This document shows, piece by piece, positions 31,398-43,183 of a stretch of DNA of 64,000 nucleotides. A program made the position numbers and the translations under genes. This DNA is from Glebionis coronaria. Its lineage: Eukaryota; Streptophyta; Magnoliopsida; Asterales; Asteraceae. The stretch covers positions 549,022,630-549,086,629 of the forward strand of contig CM046882.1 of NCBI GenBank assembly GCA_025667525.1. The letters are read 5' to 3'. Position 1 is the first letter of the stretch, and each line of letters starts with the position of its first letter. The notes under the pieces were generated by a model. The model had not been told where the DNA came from. It made no database searches and saw only the letters and a list, made by a program, of their open reading frames with translations.

Positions 31398-34300
31398 TGT
31401 GTGGGAAAAGTGTCGGTGTATTTAATATAATACGTTATATAGCAAATTATAGAAATTACCTTTAGGAAAAAAGTAATAGTCTAAAATAAGCTAAAAACGA
31501 ATTAATTAACACGAGAGTGATCCCGGTTCGTTGTACACGAAGAAATTGTGAATTTGTGACTTTCTTTTAATTTGGACAATCGATTTGAATTGGTTTTGGT
31601 TTTTATCTAAAATAATCCTACAAATTCTAAAAGTGCATGAATCGTACCCAAAAATAAATCTAAAAGACGAAATTTAAATCTATATATTTAAATTTTTATT
31701 GAAACAAACTATTTAAAAAAAATTATTAGAACAAAATTATTAAAACAATATTAAAACAATATTAATTTTAAAAATAATTAAATATTTATTTTTATTTTTT
31801 ATTTTTTTAAACTTATATATTTTATTTAAACTAATATTTTTATACTAAATTTAAATTAACTATTATTTTTTTTAAGTAATTTATCTTATTAAAACTTTTA
31901 CAACTAAAAAATGTAATAACAAAAACGTTTAAAACTGTCAATTAAAAGAATCAAAACGTTATATAAATGACTTAAGCAGTAATTAAACTCAAAAGCCCAT
32001 TAGCTCAGATGGATAATGTGTGGGTTATTAAGGGAGAAGTCTCGAGGTCGAGAGCCCTGGGAGACATACCATATCAGCAGACTTAAATACTTCACAAATT
32101 AACTAAACCAACAATTAAACAAGTCACTAAATATCATTAACTAAGAAAAATCAGTAAAAGCAGTAAATCAAACGTACAGGATCTATTTAAAACAGAATAA
32201 TACTCAAATAAACTTCCACAAATACAAATTGAGATCAGATTAAATCAAACATAAACACCCATACAGCAGGCCATTATCATTTAGTAACAACAGTTAACCT
32301 AAAGAACTCTATTTATACTAATGACAATCAAATGAACCGCAAGAAACAACAGACTAAATATAAACTCAGCCTAAAGAACTCATGAATTTAGATCAAATAT
32401 AGTGTAACAAATGTGCAGTAACCACATAAACATACAGCAATCCAAAGTCCTTAATACTCTAAGCACAAGCAGTGAATACAAATTATAGAAAACGTAGCAA
32501 CAAGCTTTGGTTATTTAGTCCAAAATAGGTAACGGTAGTGCAACTAGAAACATATAAACAATAAACATAACTTTGACCACAAATTCGATTAACAACGAAC
32601 TTATGACAGAAAATAGAGTATTCAACAACTAAAAGAATCAAACAAAACAAAACATTCAAACTAGCAGATCTAAAATCACCCAAACATACCTAAGCATGAA
32701 ATAGCTATAACAGTAAACCGAATCCAAGTAAAACTAAGCAAACTCTCAAAAGTAGAAAATCATCATATATTATCAGTAACAAACAGATTCATTCACATAA
32801 ATACAAACAGATTAATTCACTTAAACATAAGAAGATCCATCAACTAATTAAGCAGATAATCATAAACAAATTAGCAGAAAAACAAAAAATGTGATTAACC
32901 ATTTAAGTTGAAGATTTCCTTTGATGTAGAAGGTATGACGCTGAACCACCTTAGAAACGACACCGTACTATCAGAGCCACTATTCACAAGCTCGAACCAC
33001 CATTTAACAACAAGTATCATGAATTTCAAACCATCATTTAAACTCGAACCAGCAGCATCATATTTTGATGTTTATCAGTGGATAAACATTTTTATCCCTA
33101 ATCTAACTAGATCATTCATATAAACTATGGATTGAGCTCATTTAAACAATCCCACTTATAATATCAAATTATTATAGATATAAATTGCATAAAATGAAAC
33201 AATATAATGAACGTGAGATATAAAGAAGTATGAGACTAAAAATAAACTTTTATTTGATTAAACCAAACATTACAATATTTAAGAAAACTGAAAATACAAT
33301 TTCTATCTAAAAATTGACATAATAACAGTAGAAAGAAAAGGGACACTTTTACAGTAAAAATGAATGGTATTTATAGGCGAACCCGAGGCTTGGGGTGCTG
33401 ATGAAGAACGATTCTTAACCCTTGATTTAGCATCTTAGTTTCTCTTTCATGTCCATCTTGATCAAACGGTGGAGATTTAAATACCTTCACATAGATCGCC
33501 AGGGTGGACTTTTTTGTGCTTCTTTACTGATGATGTGGCAGATTGGGATTGGTTTGTTGTTAGGTGCTCAGTAAATCAACCAATAGGAGATGAGGAGTGA
33601 CGAATCCAAGTGCCAGGTTGGCACTTGGTGCTTGGCATCTTTGCACCTTCATTCTCCTATATTCTTGGTAATTAATTTGGAGCGCGTGAATAACAATAGC
33701 TCCCCTAATTTCTAAGGTTCTTGAGCCTGCACTTGTTCCTCCCCCTTTTATCCTTTATGTCACTTCTTTCTTTTTATTCTTTGTTGTGTTTGACCATTTA
33801 CTTGACCAAAGCAAATATATACTTAAACTTCCTTCACCGTCTTATTACTTAACTTGGGTTTGGACCCAAGCTTGGCCCCAAGTTATTATTATAACTTCCA
33901 ACGTTTCATACTTTCTCAATCTTGGGCTTTATTGGACCCAAATTTTTCTCTCAAATGTAAATAATACTCCCATCCGTCCACTTTTATTCTTGTTTTGGGC
34001 CTTTATTTGGGCTTTCCAAAATTTATCAAATGTAACTATTTTAATGGGCTTCCGGGCCCATTAAGCTTAAGTGGGTCCCACAAAGGCCCGATTGACTTAT
34101 TAAACTTGAATCCCGTCTTAAAAATGACTTATCTTTTGGCTCTTGATAAAATCTTCAAATCCGGTGTCGATTTTTGACAGTTTTCGTGATCTTTGTACCT
34201 ACACACACGAAACAATAAAACAAGCATATACAAGGATAATTTCATATGTTTTATGCATTTTATTGTCCATTTTATGATATGATTAATTACACTCATATTA
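31398..34300 (-). repeat. 5' LTR of Gypsy-C (about 2.9 kb)
   Basis: It matches the 3' LTR from 31764 to 34300. The inner 366 bp (31398-31763) have no partner in the window. The outer end reads TAATATGAGTG instead of the TGATATAAGTG of the other copy, so the terminal TG is mutated. The inner end is taken as TGTGTGGG at 31398 from its distance to the primer site. GTCCC on the minus strand (34301-34305) should be the target duplication. Confidence 0.88.
31995..32062 (+). repeat. tRNA-like block in the Gypsy-C 5' LTR
   Basis: This is the fuller copy of the block at 20968. An A-box-like TAGCTCAGATGG is followed by GAGGTCGAGAGCCCTGGGA, which resembles a T-arm and acceptor side. Cloverleaf pairing is poor, so it is probably a captured tRNA or SINE head, not an active gene. 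Confidence 0.4.
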
Positions 34301-35069
34301 GGGACTTTGGTCATTTTGATTGTCAGACTCACAAACATTGAAAAAACATATTTTCAAAATCATTTTTATCAAAAACAGAAAGAGGCTGATGAACAGCTTT
34401 TATTTTATAAAGGAAAATGGTTTCATAAAACTTAACATCTCTAGAAAAAGAATAACTTTTATTATTTAAACTTAATTGCTTATAAGCTTTCTTGGAAGAA
34501 GAATAACCTACCAAAACAAATTTTTTAGACCTAGAAGATATTTTATCACTATTGTTTAAAACTGTAGAAAAACATAGACAACCAAAAGACCTTAGATGGG
34601 AAAGGGAAGGTTCTTTATTATACAGCATACAAAAAGGAGATTTGCCAGCAAGGACAGAAGATGGGAGTCGGTTAATAAGATTGGCAGCAGTAAGCACACA
34701 ATCAGACCAAAAACACAAGGGTAAAACTCCCTGAAAGAGTAAACTTCTGGCCATATTAAGAAGATGCATGTGCTTTCTCTCAGCAATCCCATTTTGCTGA
34801 GGAGTGTAAGCACAGGAAGTTTGATGTATAATACCCTTTTCCTTAAAAAACACATTCATTCTTTGATTAATGAACTCAGTCCCATTATCAGATCTTATGA
34901 CCTTAATTCTTTTAAGAAACTGATTAGATATAAGATTAGCATATTCAACCACATAATCAAAAACTTCATCTTTGGTTTTAAGCAAGTAAATCCGCACAGG
35001 TCTACTGTAGTCATCAACAATAGTTAAAAAATATCTGAAACCTTTCCTTGTAGTGACCTTGTAAGGACC
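34301..35069 (-). pseudogene. Copia-D integrase catalytic core, truncated by Gypsy-C
   Basis: The core includes IRSDNGTEFINQ (second Asp) and TPQQNGIAERKHMHLL (catalytic Glu), followed by the Copia C-terminal block FGCLCFSTVL and GYSSSKKAYK. The first acidic residue is upstream at HLDL, where a stop (35070-35072) interrupts. Coding ends near 34329, and the flank up to 34301 still looks like this protein in another frame before the LTR begins. The remaining pol is not in the window. Confidence 0.9.
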
Positions 35070-35741
35070 CTACAAGTCTAAGTGGATGAGATCACCTAAA
35101 CTTGTGGAAACATGGTCACTCAAAGTAAAAGGATCTCTGGTATGTTTAGAAAAGTAGCAAACATCACAAGGTTCACTATGGTCAGGTCTGGTAAGTTTCA
35201 AAGAGTGTTTTAGAACATTTATAACTTGGTCAGATGGGTGACCAAGTCTGTTATGCCAAACACTCTTAGACACATGACAGCACATAATAGAATAATTACT
35301 CTTAGACTTAGGGGTCTTACAATCAGTGTCAAACAGATACAAACCACCACATTCTCTACCAGTCCCCATGATGTTCTCTTTTTTCAAATCCTGAATGATA
35401 CAGTCATATTCATTAAAACCAACATGTAACTTACTATCTTTGATCATTTTGTTAACAGATAAGAGACTGACAGTGTATTCTGGTATAACCAACACATCAA
35501 ACAATACAGCATTACTAGTTAATCTTAAAGTACCAACATGTCTTATTTTAGCAATGGTACTATTAGGATGTCCAACATTTATATTTAACTCAGAGATATC
35601 AATTACATCAGTCATGTTTTTAGTTATAGAGGTAATGTGTTGGTTAGCCCCAGAATCAATAATCCAACCAAAATTAAACATAGAGTCTCCAAATTTCACA
35701 TCGGCATTAAAACACTTGTAAAAATTGTTGTTAAAAAACAC
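35070..35741 (-). pseudogene. Copia-D protease and integrase zinc-binding module
   Basis: WIIDSGANQHIT gives the aspartic protease active site (Asp-Ser-Gly). The integrase zinc module follows with HNRLGHPS and CDVCYFSKH. The frame ends at a TAG at 35070-35072 within HLDL*GPYKVT, at the first catalytic Asp region of integrase, where the family has Trp; a single G-to-A change would explain it. Confidence 0.9.
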
Positions 35742-37039
35742 ATTAGCATTAAAAAGGCATAACCAATACCTGCCATGTTAGACTGCACACCAGAAGGACT
35801 CTTTTCACCAATTAAACTCATAAGTTTGGCAATTTGATCATTGGAAAAAGGATTGAAAACATTGTTAACATACCCACTGGGACTGTTAGCATTTTGATCA
35901 TCAACATTGTTACTGTTAAAACTCTTGTTGTTTCCCTTGTTGTTGGAAAAACTCTTGTTTTTAAAGTTCTTTTTATAGCCATTAGGATAACCAATCAACT
36001 CAAAACATCTATCAATGGTATGACCCTTCATACCACATTTATCACACTTGAGAGAGTCTTACTAAAAGTTGTTATATGAGTTGTTTCCATTAAGAGGGGC
36101 ATTACTACCAGAGTTACTGTTGTTTCTATTGGTGCCATTCCCAAAACTAGAGTTATTGGTAGTATTACCATAACAGTAGTTACTATTGCCAGAATTGGAA
36201 TTTCTATGAGGAATAGCAGTTCTAGACTCAACAATTTTGGCAGAAAAAGAGCTCACTTGTGGTTTAGGAACCACAGAAGAATAACCCAAACCCCTATGAG
36301 ACTCCTCACGACAAACAATCACAAAAGCATCTTTCACATCAGGCAAATCAGTTTGAGTAAGCAAGGTACTTCTAATAGGTTGATAAACTTTATATAAGCC
36401 CATTAACAATTGCATAAGTTTCATCAATTGATTATATTTACCCAACTCAGATTTAGCAAGACAAGTAAAAGGATTCAGTTTAGTCAACATATCAAATTCT
36501 CTCCATAAAAAGTTAAGTTTATGATAATATTCAGAAACAGACAAGCCATTTTGTTTGAAGTTGTTAATCTTTTGAACCAAATTAAACAAAATAGACCCAT
36601 CTAACTTATCATAAGTCTCTTTTAATTCATTCCACACTTCAGCAGTATTATCAGCATAAAGAAGACTCAAATAAAGATCCTTAGATATGCTATTCAAAAG
36701 CCAAGACAACACCACAGCATTACATCTATCCCATTGACAAGTAAGAGGCTCACTAGACTCATAAGTAGCCCTCAAACAAGTACCATCAACAAAACTCATC
36801 TTGTTTCTAGCATGCAAAGTAATTTTCATAACATTAGCCCAAACCCAATAGTTTTCACAGCCAAATAATTTAAAACTAATCAAAGACCCACTGTTACTAT
36901 CATTAGACTGTAAATGAAGAGGGTTACTAGCATCAAGACCATTAATAATATTAATAACATTGTTACCACCACCACCACCACTTGTTTCAGTAACCTTAGG
37001 AGGCACCACAAAACAGAAACAATAAACCAACAAAGTCAA
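35696..37039 (-). pseudogene. Copia-D gag
   Basis: The larger frame (37039-36062) matches a UBN2-type Copia gag, with LFGCENYWVWANVMKITL, LSWLLNSISKDLYLSL, EVWNELKETYDKLDGS and SVSEYYHKLNFLWREFD. It continues into Asn/Ser-rich sequence. The zinc-knuckle part lies in a second frame (KGHTIDRCFELIGYPNGYKKNF, 36031-35960), so an indel or stop near 36062 divides gag. The initiator is uncertain because the first 12 codons look like leader sequence. Confidence 0.88.
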
Positions 37040-37296
37040 ACAAAAAAGCCTATATGTTCAATCAAGAACTCTAGTTCAAGATCCTACACCACTTAGTTCT
37101 CAGGAATCCAAACCACTCAAGGTGGTAGGTCAAGAGCAAGTGTAGGACGATGAACCAAAAAAAAAAAATTAAAGAGTAAGGTGCGAGAGGTGTTACACAA
37201 TGCAACCAGCAAACAGCGGAAGAACGAATAGGAGTTATTCTAGATTCAAGTCTAGAAGTAACCCTAAACAATACACCACCATAGAAGGTTATCCTA
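37040..37296 (-). other. Copia-D leader, part next to gag
   Basis: Noncoding leader between gag and the Copia-E insertion. It contains a second copy of the ~22-bp sequence that also follows the Copia-E insertion point (AAGTCTAGAAGTAACCCTA at about 37251 and 42505). Confidence 0.55.
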
Positions 37297-37301
37297 TATT
37301 C

Positions 37302-37423
37302 TGTGGGATGATATAATGTTTATTATTATTGATCGATCCATGAATGAATGATTGTCTAGTATATATACAAATATAACCTAACACGGGTCAGGCCTACAAA
37401 CCACCTATAAACCGACACTAACA
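37302..37423 (-). repeat. 3' LTR of Copia-E (122 bp)
   Basis: On the minus strand it begins TGTTAGTGTCGG and ends ATCATCCCACA, next to TATTC. It includes a TATATA block. A polypurine tract (minus strand GCAGGGGAG, 37424-37432) abuts it. Confidence 0.93.
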
Positions 37424-38200
37424 CTCCCCTGCAGTTGGAGCGGTAGTACAACTAACACTCAAACTGTCACGAAACTCATCGAACAATGGCGAAGGTAAAC
37501 CCTTCGTAAAGATATCCGCATACTAAAATCGAGATGGCACATGTAAAACGCGAACCTGCCCAGTAGCAACCAAATCCTGAACAAAATGAATATCAATCTC
37601 AATGTGCTTCGTACGCTGATGTTGAACTGGATTAGAAGACAAGTAGACAACACTTACATTATCACAATACACAATAGTGGCAGAAGACAAATGAGTATGA
37701 AGCTCACAAAGTAAATTCCGGATCCAACATGTCTCAGCATCAGCATTGGCAACACCACGATACTCTGCTTCAGCACTGGAACGAGAAAGCGTTGGTTGAC
37801 GCTTAGAGGACCAAGAGAGTAAGTTGTTGCCAAGAAAAACACAATACCCCAAAGTAGACCGTCGCGTAGTCGGACAACCTGCCCAATCAGCATCCGAATA
37901 AGCAACCAAGGCATCAGTAGTAGAAGAAAACAGTTGTAAACCATAGTCCAAAGTCCCCTGAACGTACCGTAAAATCCACTTGAGAGTAGAAAAATGAGGC
38001 TCCCGTGAATAATGCATATAAAGGCAAACCTGTTGCACAGCATACGTAATATCAGGGCGAGTGAATGTGAGATACTAAAGAGAACCTACTAAGCTACGGT
38101 ATAAGGTAGAATCAACAACCGGAGTACCACCATTCCCTAACTTGGACTCAGTATCAAAAGGAGTCCAAGTTAGATTACAACCAACCATACGAGCACGCTC
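37424..38200 (-). pseudogene. Copia-E RNase H and pol C-terminus
   Basis: The 38038-37523 frame contains YSDADWAGCPTTRRSTLG (first Asp of RNase H), SSAEAEYRGVA, YCDNVSVVYLSSNP and KHIEIDIHFVQD, ending at an in-frame TAG near 37523. Homologous sequence continues to about 37430. Upstream, 38040-38200 should join it to the RT but contains a stop. RNase H would remove RNA from the cDNA hybrid. Confidence 0.88.
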
Positions 38201-38880
38201 TAAAATCTCCATAGCATATTTACGTTGGATAAAAACATGCCAGAAGAGTCCCGCGTAACAAAAATACCCAAAAAATAATTAAGCGCACCCAAATCTGTCA
38301 TAGAAAACTCGCGATGGAGAGAAGCGATAATCTGTTGTAGTAAGCGATCAGATGAAGCAGTGAGAACAATGTCATCCACATAAAGTAATAAAAATGTCGT
38401 ATCAGCACCCTGGCTATAAATAAATAAAGAGGAGTCACACCGACTAGGAGTAAACCCAACAGTAGTAATGTAAGAAGCAAACCGCTGAAACCAAGCACGA
38501 GGTGCCTGCTTAAGACCATAAAGAGAACGCTGCGACAAACAAACATAATCCGGATGCTCGATATCTCGAAAACCAGGAGGCTGATGCATATAAACAGTCT
38601 CACCTAAGTCACCATGTAAAAAAGCATTCTTAACATCAAGTTGATGAACAGCCAATGTCGAGAAAGAGCTAGACTAAGAACAATGCGAATAGTGACTGGC
38701 TTAACCACCGGACTAAAAGTCTCATCAACATCAACACCCTCAACCTGCGTGCTACCATTGGTAACAAGACGTGCCTTATACTGACTAAGAGTTCCATCCG
38801 CCAAAAACTTATGACGAAATAAGCACATACAACGAACAATATTAGCACCCTCTGGGCGAGGGACACAAGTCCAAGTTTTA
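38200..38880 (-). pseudogene. Copia-E reverse transcriptase
   Basis: The main frame (38655-38200) starts within the palm, [19 protein letters not shown], and carries [22 protein letters not shown] and an intact catalytic LLYVDDIVLTAS. It ends shortly after FLGIFV. The upstream fingers part ([23 protein letters not shown]) is in another frame (38828-38660). The RT active site is preserved although the ORF is broken. Confidence 0.9.
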
Positions 38881-40242
38881 TATTTAATAAGTGCTTATAC
38901 TCGTCAAACATAGCATTGCGCCAATGGGGATCATCAAACGCTTCTTTATAAGACCGAGGTAAGGGAGAGATAGTAGACACATGACCAGCATAACGAGGAT
39001 TAGGACAAGTAATCCTGACACGAGAACGTGTGACCATGGGATGAACGGACACGGTATCGGTGGAGGGAGCAAGAGGCGTAGGTGGTGTAGCATCAGGTAT
39101 AGGTTGTGGTATAGACGAAGGTGAAATGGGTGCAGGATTTGTATGTGGGGAAATCGGTGTAGGAGGAGTGGACACGTCAACTGTTGAAGGAACAGGCACG
39201 ACAACTGCTGGAGGAACAGGCACAGACGGAATGGGAGTGGTACGGATAATTGTGGAAATAAGGTTATTTGAATCATCCAAAAAATCATAGGAAGGCGAGG
39301 TAGTGGACTTGGTGGAGAGAAACGGAAACACCGTTTCATCGAAGGTGACATGACGAGAGATTATAATTTTATTGGTGTTTAGATCAAGGCAACGATATTC
39401 AAAATGATTGGCAGCATGCCCTAGAAAAATTGAAGGTGTAGCACGTGGGCCAAGTTTATGGTTGGTATTGATATGTGGGTAACAAAGGCATCCAAAAACA
39501 CGAAGAATACTATAATCCGGTTGTGCACCAAACAGGCGGGTAAAGGGTATATCATTATTAATGGCTCGGGAAGGTAAAATATTCAATAAGTAAACTACCA
39601 TATTAAGTGCCTCGGTCCAGTAATTGGGTGGTAAATGTGCTTGAAATAATAACGTACGAATGAGATTATTAATTATACGGATCATACGTTCGGATTTGCC
39701 ATTTTGTTGTGATGTGAGGGGGCAAGAAAATCGAAATTGGATGCCATTATCGGTAAAGAGTTTATGAAACGCATGATTATCAAATTCACCACCATGATCA
39801 CACTGAAAAGACTTAATTTCACATTTAAACTGAGTACAAACATAATTACGAAATAACATAAACTTGGACAAAACATCAGATTTATTCATTAACGGATAAA
39901 CCCAAACATACTGAGAATAATGATCTAGAAACAAACATAATACTTGAAACCAGAAAGACTCGAATTGGAGAGGTCCACAAGTCCGAGTGAACAATGTCAA
40001 AAAAAAGAAGTAACGGAAGTAGAAGAACTAGCAAACGGAAGCTTCACGTGTTTACCAAGCTGACAAGCATGTAAAGAACAGGAAGTTTCTCTTTATTACA
40101 CGAAATAGAGTCACTAGAAACTAGACGACGTAACACTTCACTTTCTGGATGTCCAAGTCGTTGATGCCACATATACTGACTTGTAAGAAAAGCATGAGGG
40201 ATAGTGGAGGGCTTCACAACAGGATAGAGATCACCCGTGCTA
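38881..40242 (-). pseudogene. Copia-E integrase
   Basis: The zinc module (MWHQRLGHPESEVLRRL) lies near 40170-40120 in one frame. The catalytic core is in 40000-38881 with CDHGGEFDN (second Asp) and SQQNGKSERMIRIINN (Glu). The C-terminal block (FGCLCYPHINTNHKLG, FLGHAANHFEYRCLD) is followed by a Pro/Val/Thr-rich linker (about 39280-39060). The frame drifts again near 38880. It would insert cDNA into chromosomal DNA. Confidence 0.88.
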
Positions 40243-40560
40243 TCACATCGGAGGGAGTACCCGTCGAGTTATGAAGTCCTTCACAGAAAAACCAAAAGAG
40301 TCAAACTCAATAGTACAAGAATTATCACGCACAAACTGACGAACAGAAATTAAGGTTTTGACAATAGCGGGAGTGATTAAGACATTATTTAAACGAAGTG
40401 GATGAAAAGGAGTAGACAAAACGCTATGACCAGAGTTAGTAACGGTAATAAAACGCCCGTCACCAACATCAACAGACGGGTAAATGCACATATTAAGAAT
40501 ATCACTAAGACAGTGTATAGAACCATTAAGATGAGAACTCGCACCTGTATCCATGTTCTA
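40243..40560 (-). pseudogene. Copia-E aspartic protease
   Basis: The 104-residue frame starts MDTGASSHLNG, with Asp-Thr-Gly as the active site, and continues through a typical Copia protease (VGDGRFITVTNSG, VLITPAIVKTLISVRQFV). The normal fusion to gag is broken by a stop just upstream near 40558. Confidence 0.85.
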
Positions 40561-40688
40561 ATTTCTGGAGGCCGGATCTTGAAGAGTAGTGGTATTGAAA
40601 GCATTCGGCAAAAGTGTAGCTTGACCCGAACCTGGGGAACCGAACGCAAACAGTTGACTCGGATGAAAAGGCACACTAGGATCTTGTC

Positions 40689-42062
40689 CTAAGTGAATCG
40701 AACCAGGCGAAGGACCCCCTGCTGCTGCTGGACCCCTGTAGAGTATTGAACCGACACCTGTGAAAGGCCATGGACAAGATGAACCCTCTGTGGTAAACCG
40801 GAATGGGTCTGAACTCCCTGTGATGGACCAAACTGTTGTTGAACCCCTTGTTGTGAATAATGGAACCCTTGTTGTGGTACAAACTGCTGTTGCACCCCCT
40901 GTTGTGGTACAAACTGCTGTTGCACCCCCGGTTGGGATGACCCTACTATATATTGAACCCCTTGTGGAAATAACCCAGCCATGCCCATATTCGTCCCTCC
41001 AAACGAACTAGGACAGAACTGGGAACTTAAATAATTTGGTTGCACAGGTATTGGAGCCGAAACACTTTGAAACCCAGGAGGTATAGAAACCGTATAAGCG
41101 ACGGGATACGTGGGGGTAGTAGTATTTAACCCAAACTTAGCCATCAAGGAGTGTAACATATCTAAGTCCGAGCGTGTCATGCCTGACATAGATGTCGCCG
41201 AACCCGAGGTACGAGGGAGCAAAGTAGACTTACCATGAACACCATTGTGGAGGTACCGACAAGCCTCTCCAAACCGACAAGAACCCTTAGCAAAACTCCA
41301 ACATGGGCGGTTTATTTTCTCCAAAGGAGGACCACGACTAACACTAGAATTTGATTTATCCAGTAAAACCATAGGAGAAGCGGATGTAGCATCAACAAGA
41401 GGGGTTTGAACCCACGACTTTAGTCGCATCTCATGCATAGTCAACAAAGATCTAACTGTTTTGACATCGGGACAGGGTTCTCGACTAACGATAATAGTTG
41501 AGATAGTTTCATAGGTTGAAGGTAATCCTTCAAGCGCGAAGGTAACAATATCATCGTTGCTAAGGGGAGAAGCAAGACCTATAAGAACCGAAACAATAGA
41601 CTCCATCTTTTGAAAATACCCGTCAATAGATAAATCCCCAAGCTTCAAATTGTGTAGTTCAGCTTTCAAAGCCATAGCACGCGGGCGCTTGTTGTCTTGA
41701 AAAATAGCTTCAAGATGTGTCTGTGCATCCTTAGCAGTAGTAGGGTTAATAGCGACCAAGCGTTTCCTTAGTGATGGAGCGAGATGGGGAATAGCCAAGA
41801 CATAGTGATAAAATCATTCTTGGTCCACTCAGCATCCTTAGGTGGTTGTGCCGAGCCGTACTAGACGACGAGACCACCGGATCAATAAGATGATCCAAAA
41901 TTCCATAACCATGACATAAGTGAAAAAGTAATACACCCACGAAGAATAATTCATCGCATCTACATCGAGTTTTGTAGGAACAAAAGTGGTTAAATGATTC
42001 ATAGCCATGAGTTTGTCGGATAGGGTAAGGGCTGGTGTAGCGGGTGGGTTGGCGTTTGTCAT
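40689..42062 (-). pseudogene. Copia-E gag with CCCH zinc finger
   Basis: The ATG is at 42062 (MTNANPPATPALTLSDKL), followed by NYSSWVYYFFTYV. After a short frame disturbance near 41800-41940, the main frame (41798-40689) carries a UBN2-like capsid (AELHNLKLGDLSIDGYFQKM, FALEGLPSTYETI). Next comes a CCCH finger, CWSFAKGSCRFGEACRYLH (C-X7-C-X5-C-X3-H), where most Copia gags have CCHC. The tail is a Gln-rich repeat of GVQQQF(V/G)P-type units. Gag would form the particle and bind RNA. Confidence 0.88.
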
Positions 42063-42362
42063 GCTTTAGGGTTTGAAGATTTAGGGTTTGTAAGAGTGAG
42101 GGTTTGTAAGATGGAGAGCCGGCGTAGGAGACGGCAAATCAAACAACGACTAAATCTTTAATCGTTAATAACAGTGGCAAAATTTAGCCAAGAATCGCCA
42201 ACTAAACTTAGTCGAAAACACCACCGAGAAACAATCGGTATACCAGTACGTGGCTAATTAGCCTGTGACTAAACTTAGTCGAAAAACTATTGATATACAG
42301 AAAGTGAGAATTGAAAACGAATAGGAAATCGGCGGAAGCGTGTTGGTTTAGGATCGAAGGAA

Positions 42363-42376
42363 CCCTCGTGATACCA
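42363..42376 (-). other. Primer-binding site of Copia-E
   Basis: Minus strand TGGTATCACGAGGG lies directly inside the 5' LTR. It matches the first eight bases of the usual initiator-Met tRNA complement and diverges after that. Confidence 0.8.
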
Positions 42377-42498
42377 CGTGGGATGATATAATGTTTATTA
42401 TTATGGATCGATCCATGAATGAATGATTGTCCAGTATATATACAAATATAACCTAACATGGGTCATGCCTACAAACCACCTATAAACCGACACTAACA
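42377..42498 (-). repeat. 5' LTR of Copia-E (122 bp)
   Basis: Matches 37302-37423 with five differences, one of them the terminal base (CG instead of TG on the plus strand). It is followed by the duplicated TATTC at 42499-42503. Confidence 0.93.
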
Positions 42499-42503
42499 TA
42501 TTC

Positions 42504-42881
42504 AAGTCTAGAAGTAACCCTAGCCACCAAAACAAGTAATAGTAACAATATTAGCTTCCAATAAGGTACCTGCAGGGTTAGAATCAACAGAAAACCTTTT
42601 GAAACACAAAACCCCCAAATTTCAAAAATTAGGGTTTTCAAAAAAGTTTTATATTTTTCAAAAAACTAATTACCCAAAGACAGAAAACACCTTATAAACT
42701 AATAGATCTTGGACAATCGACCAAGATGAGCCAAAAAAACCCAAAAATCCCAAAAGAAAATTTTTCTTCAAGAAAGTATAAATATCCAGTAATATTTAGA
42801 CGATATAAACAAGAAACTTTTAAAACCCCCAAAAATAATTTTCTTACCACAAAAAACTTTTGATCAAAGATCCAACTTGAA
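42504..42881 (-). other. Copia-D leader, part next to its primer site
   Basis: Noncoding, A-rich on the plus strand, with no supported ORF. Removing Copia-E joins it to 37040-37301. Confidence 0.6.
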
Positions 42882-42893
42882 GCTCTAATACCA
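42882..42893 (-). other. Primer-binding site of Copia-D
   Basis: Minus strand TGGTATTAGAGC differs by one base from the standard initiator-Met tRNA complement and abuts the LTR end at 42894. Confidence 0.88.
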
Positions 42894-43137
42894 TGTAAAA
42901 ATCAATGATACCAAATCGTATTTGCACTCAACCAACCACCCCACGTGCTTTATTAACTTAGAAATCAAAACAGATAGTCCCCAATCGGGTGCTATCAACA
43001 TACAAAGTAAAAGATTGTCCCCAAAATGGATGCAATCTGAAATACGATAGATCAATACAACCTATCTACTAGAATACTAACTACTAAACTGAAAATCAAT
43101 ATCAAACGATCACATGTTTGAGTTTTTAGTCAGAGAA

Positions 43138-43183
<46 letters not shown>

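Larger units (their letters stand above)
20733..34300 (-). mobile_element. Gypsy-C: Ty3/Gypsy (Athila/Tat-type) retrotransposon
   Basis: On the minus strand the element runs 5' LTR (34300-31398), tRNA-Asp-type primer site, gag, protease, reverse transcriptase, RNase H, integrase, a 2-kb noncoding stretch, polypurine tract and 3' LTR (23166-20733). LTRs of about 2.9 kb, the GGCGC-type primer site, the FMDDFSVFG RT box and the lack of a chromodomain favour the Athila/Tat branch. LTR segments I compared (22201-22440 with 33350-33590) are about 96 percent identical. The last ~366 bp of the 3' LTR are missing at 20733, where LINE-B starts, and should lie left of the window. It is inserted in Copia-D pol. 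Confidence 0.9.
37302..42498 (-). mobile_element. Copia-E: complete short-LTR Copia element (Ale/Retrofit-like)
   Basis: A 5.2-kb element with 122-bp LTRs at each end (37302-37423 and 42377-42498), flanked by the same 5-bp duplication TATTC (37297-37301 and 42499-42503). Gene order on the minus strand is gag, protease, integrase, RT, RNase H. The LTRs differ at five of 122 positions. MHQPPGFRD and [11 protein letters not shown] motifs and the short LTRs suggest the Ale/Retrofit lineage. Coding is broken by several frame changes. Confidence 0.93.
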
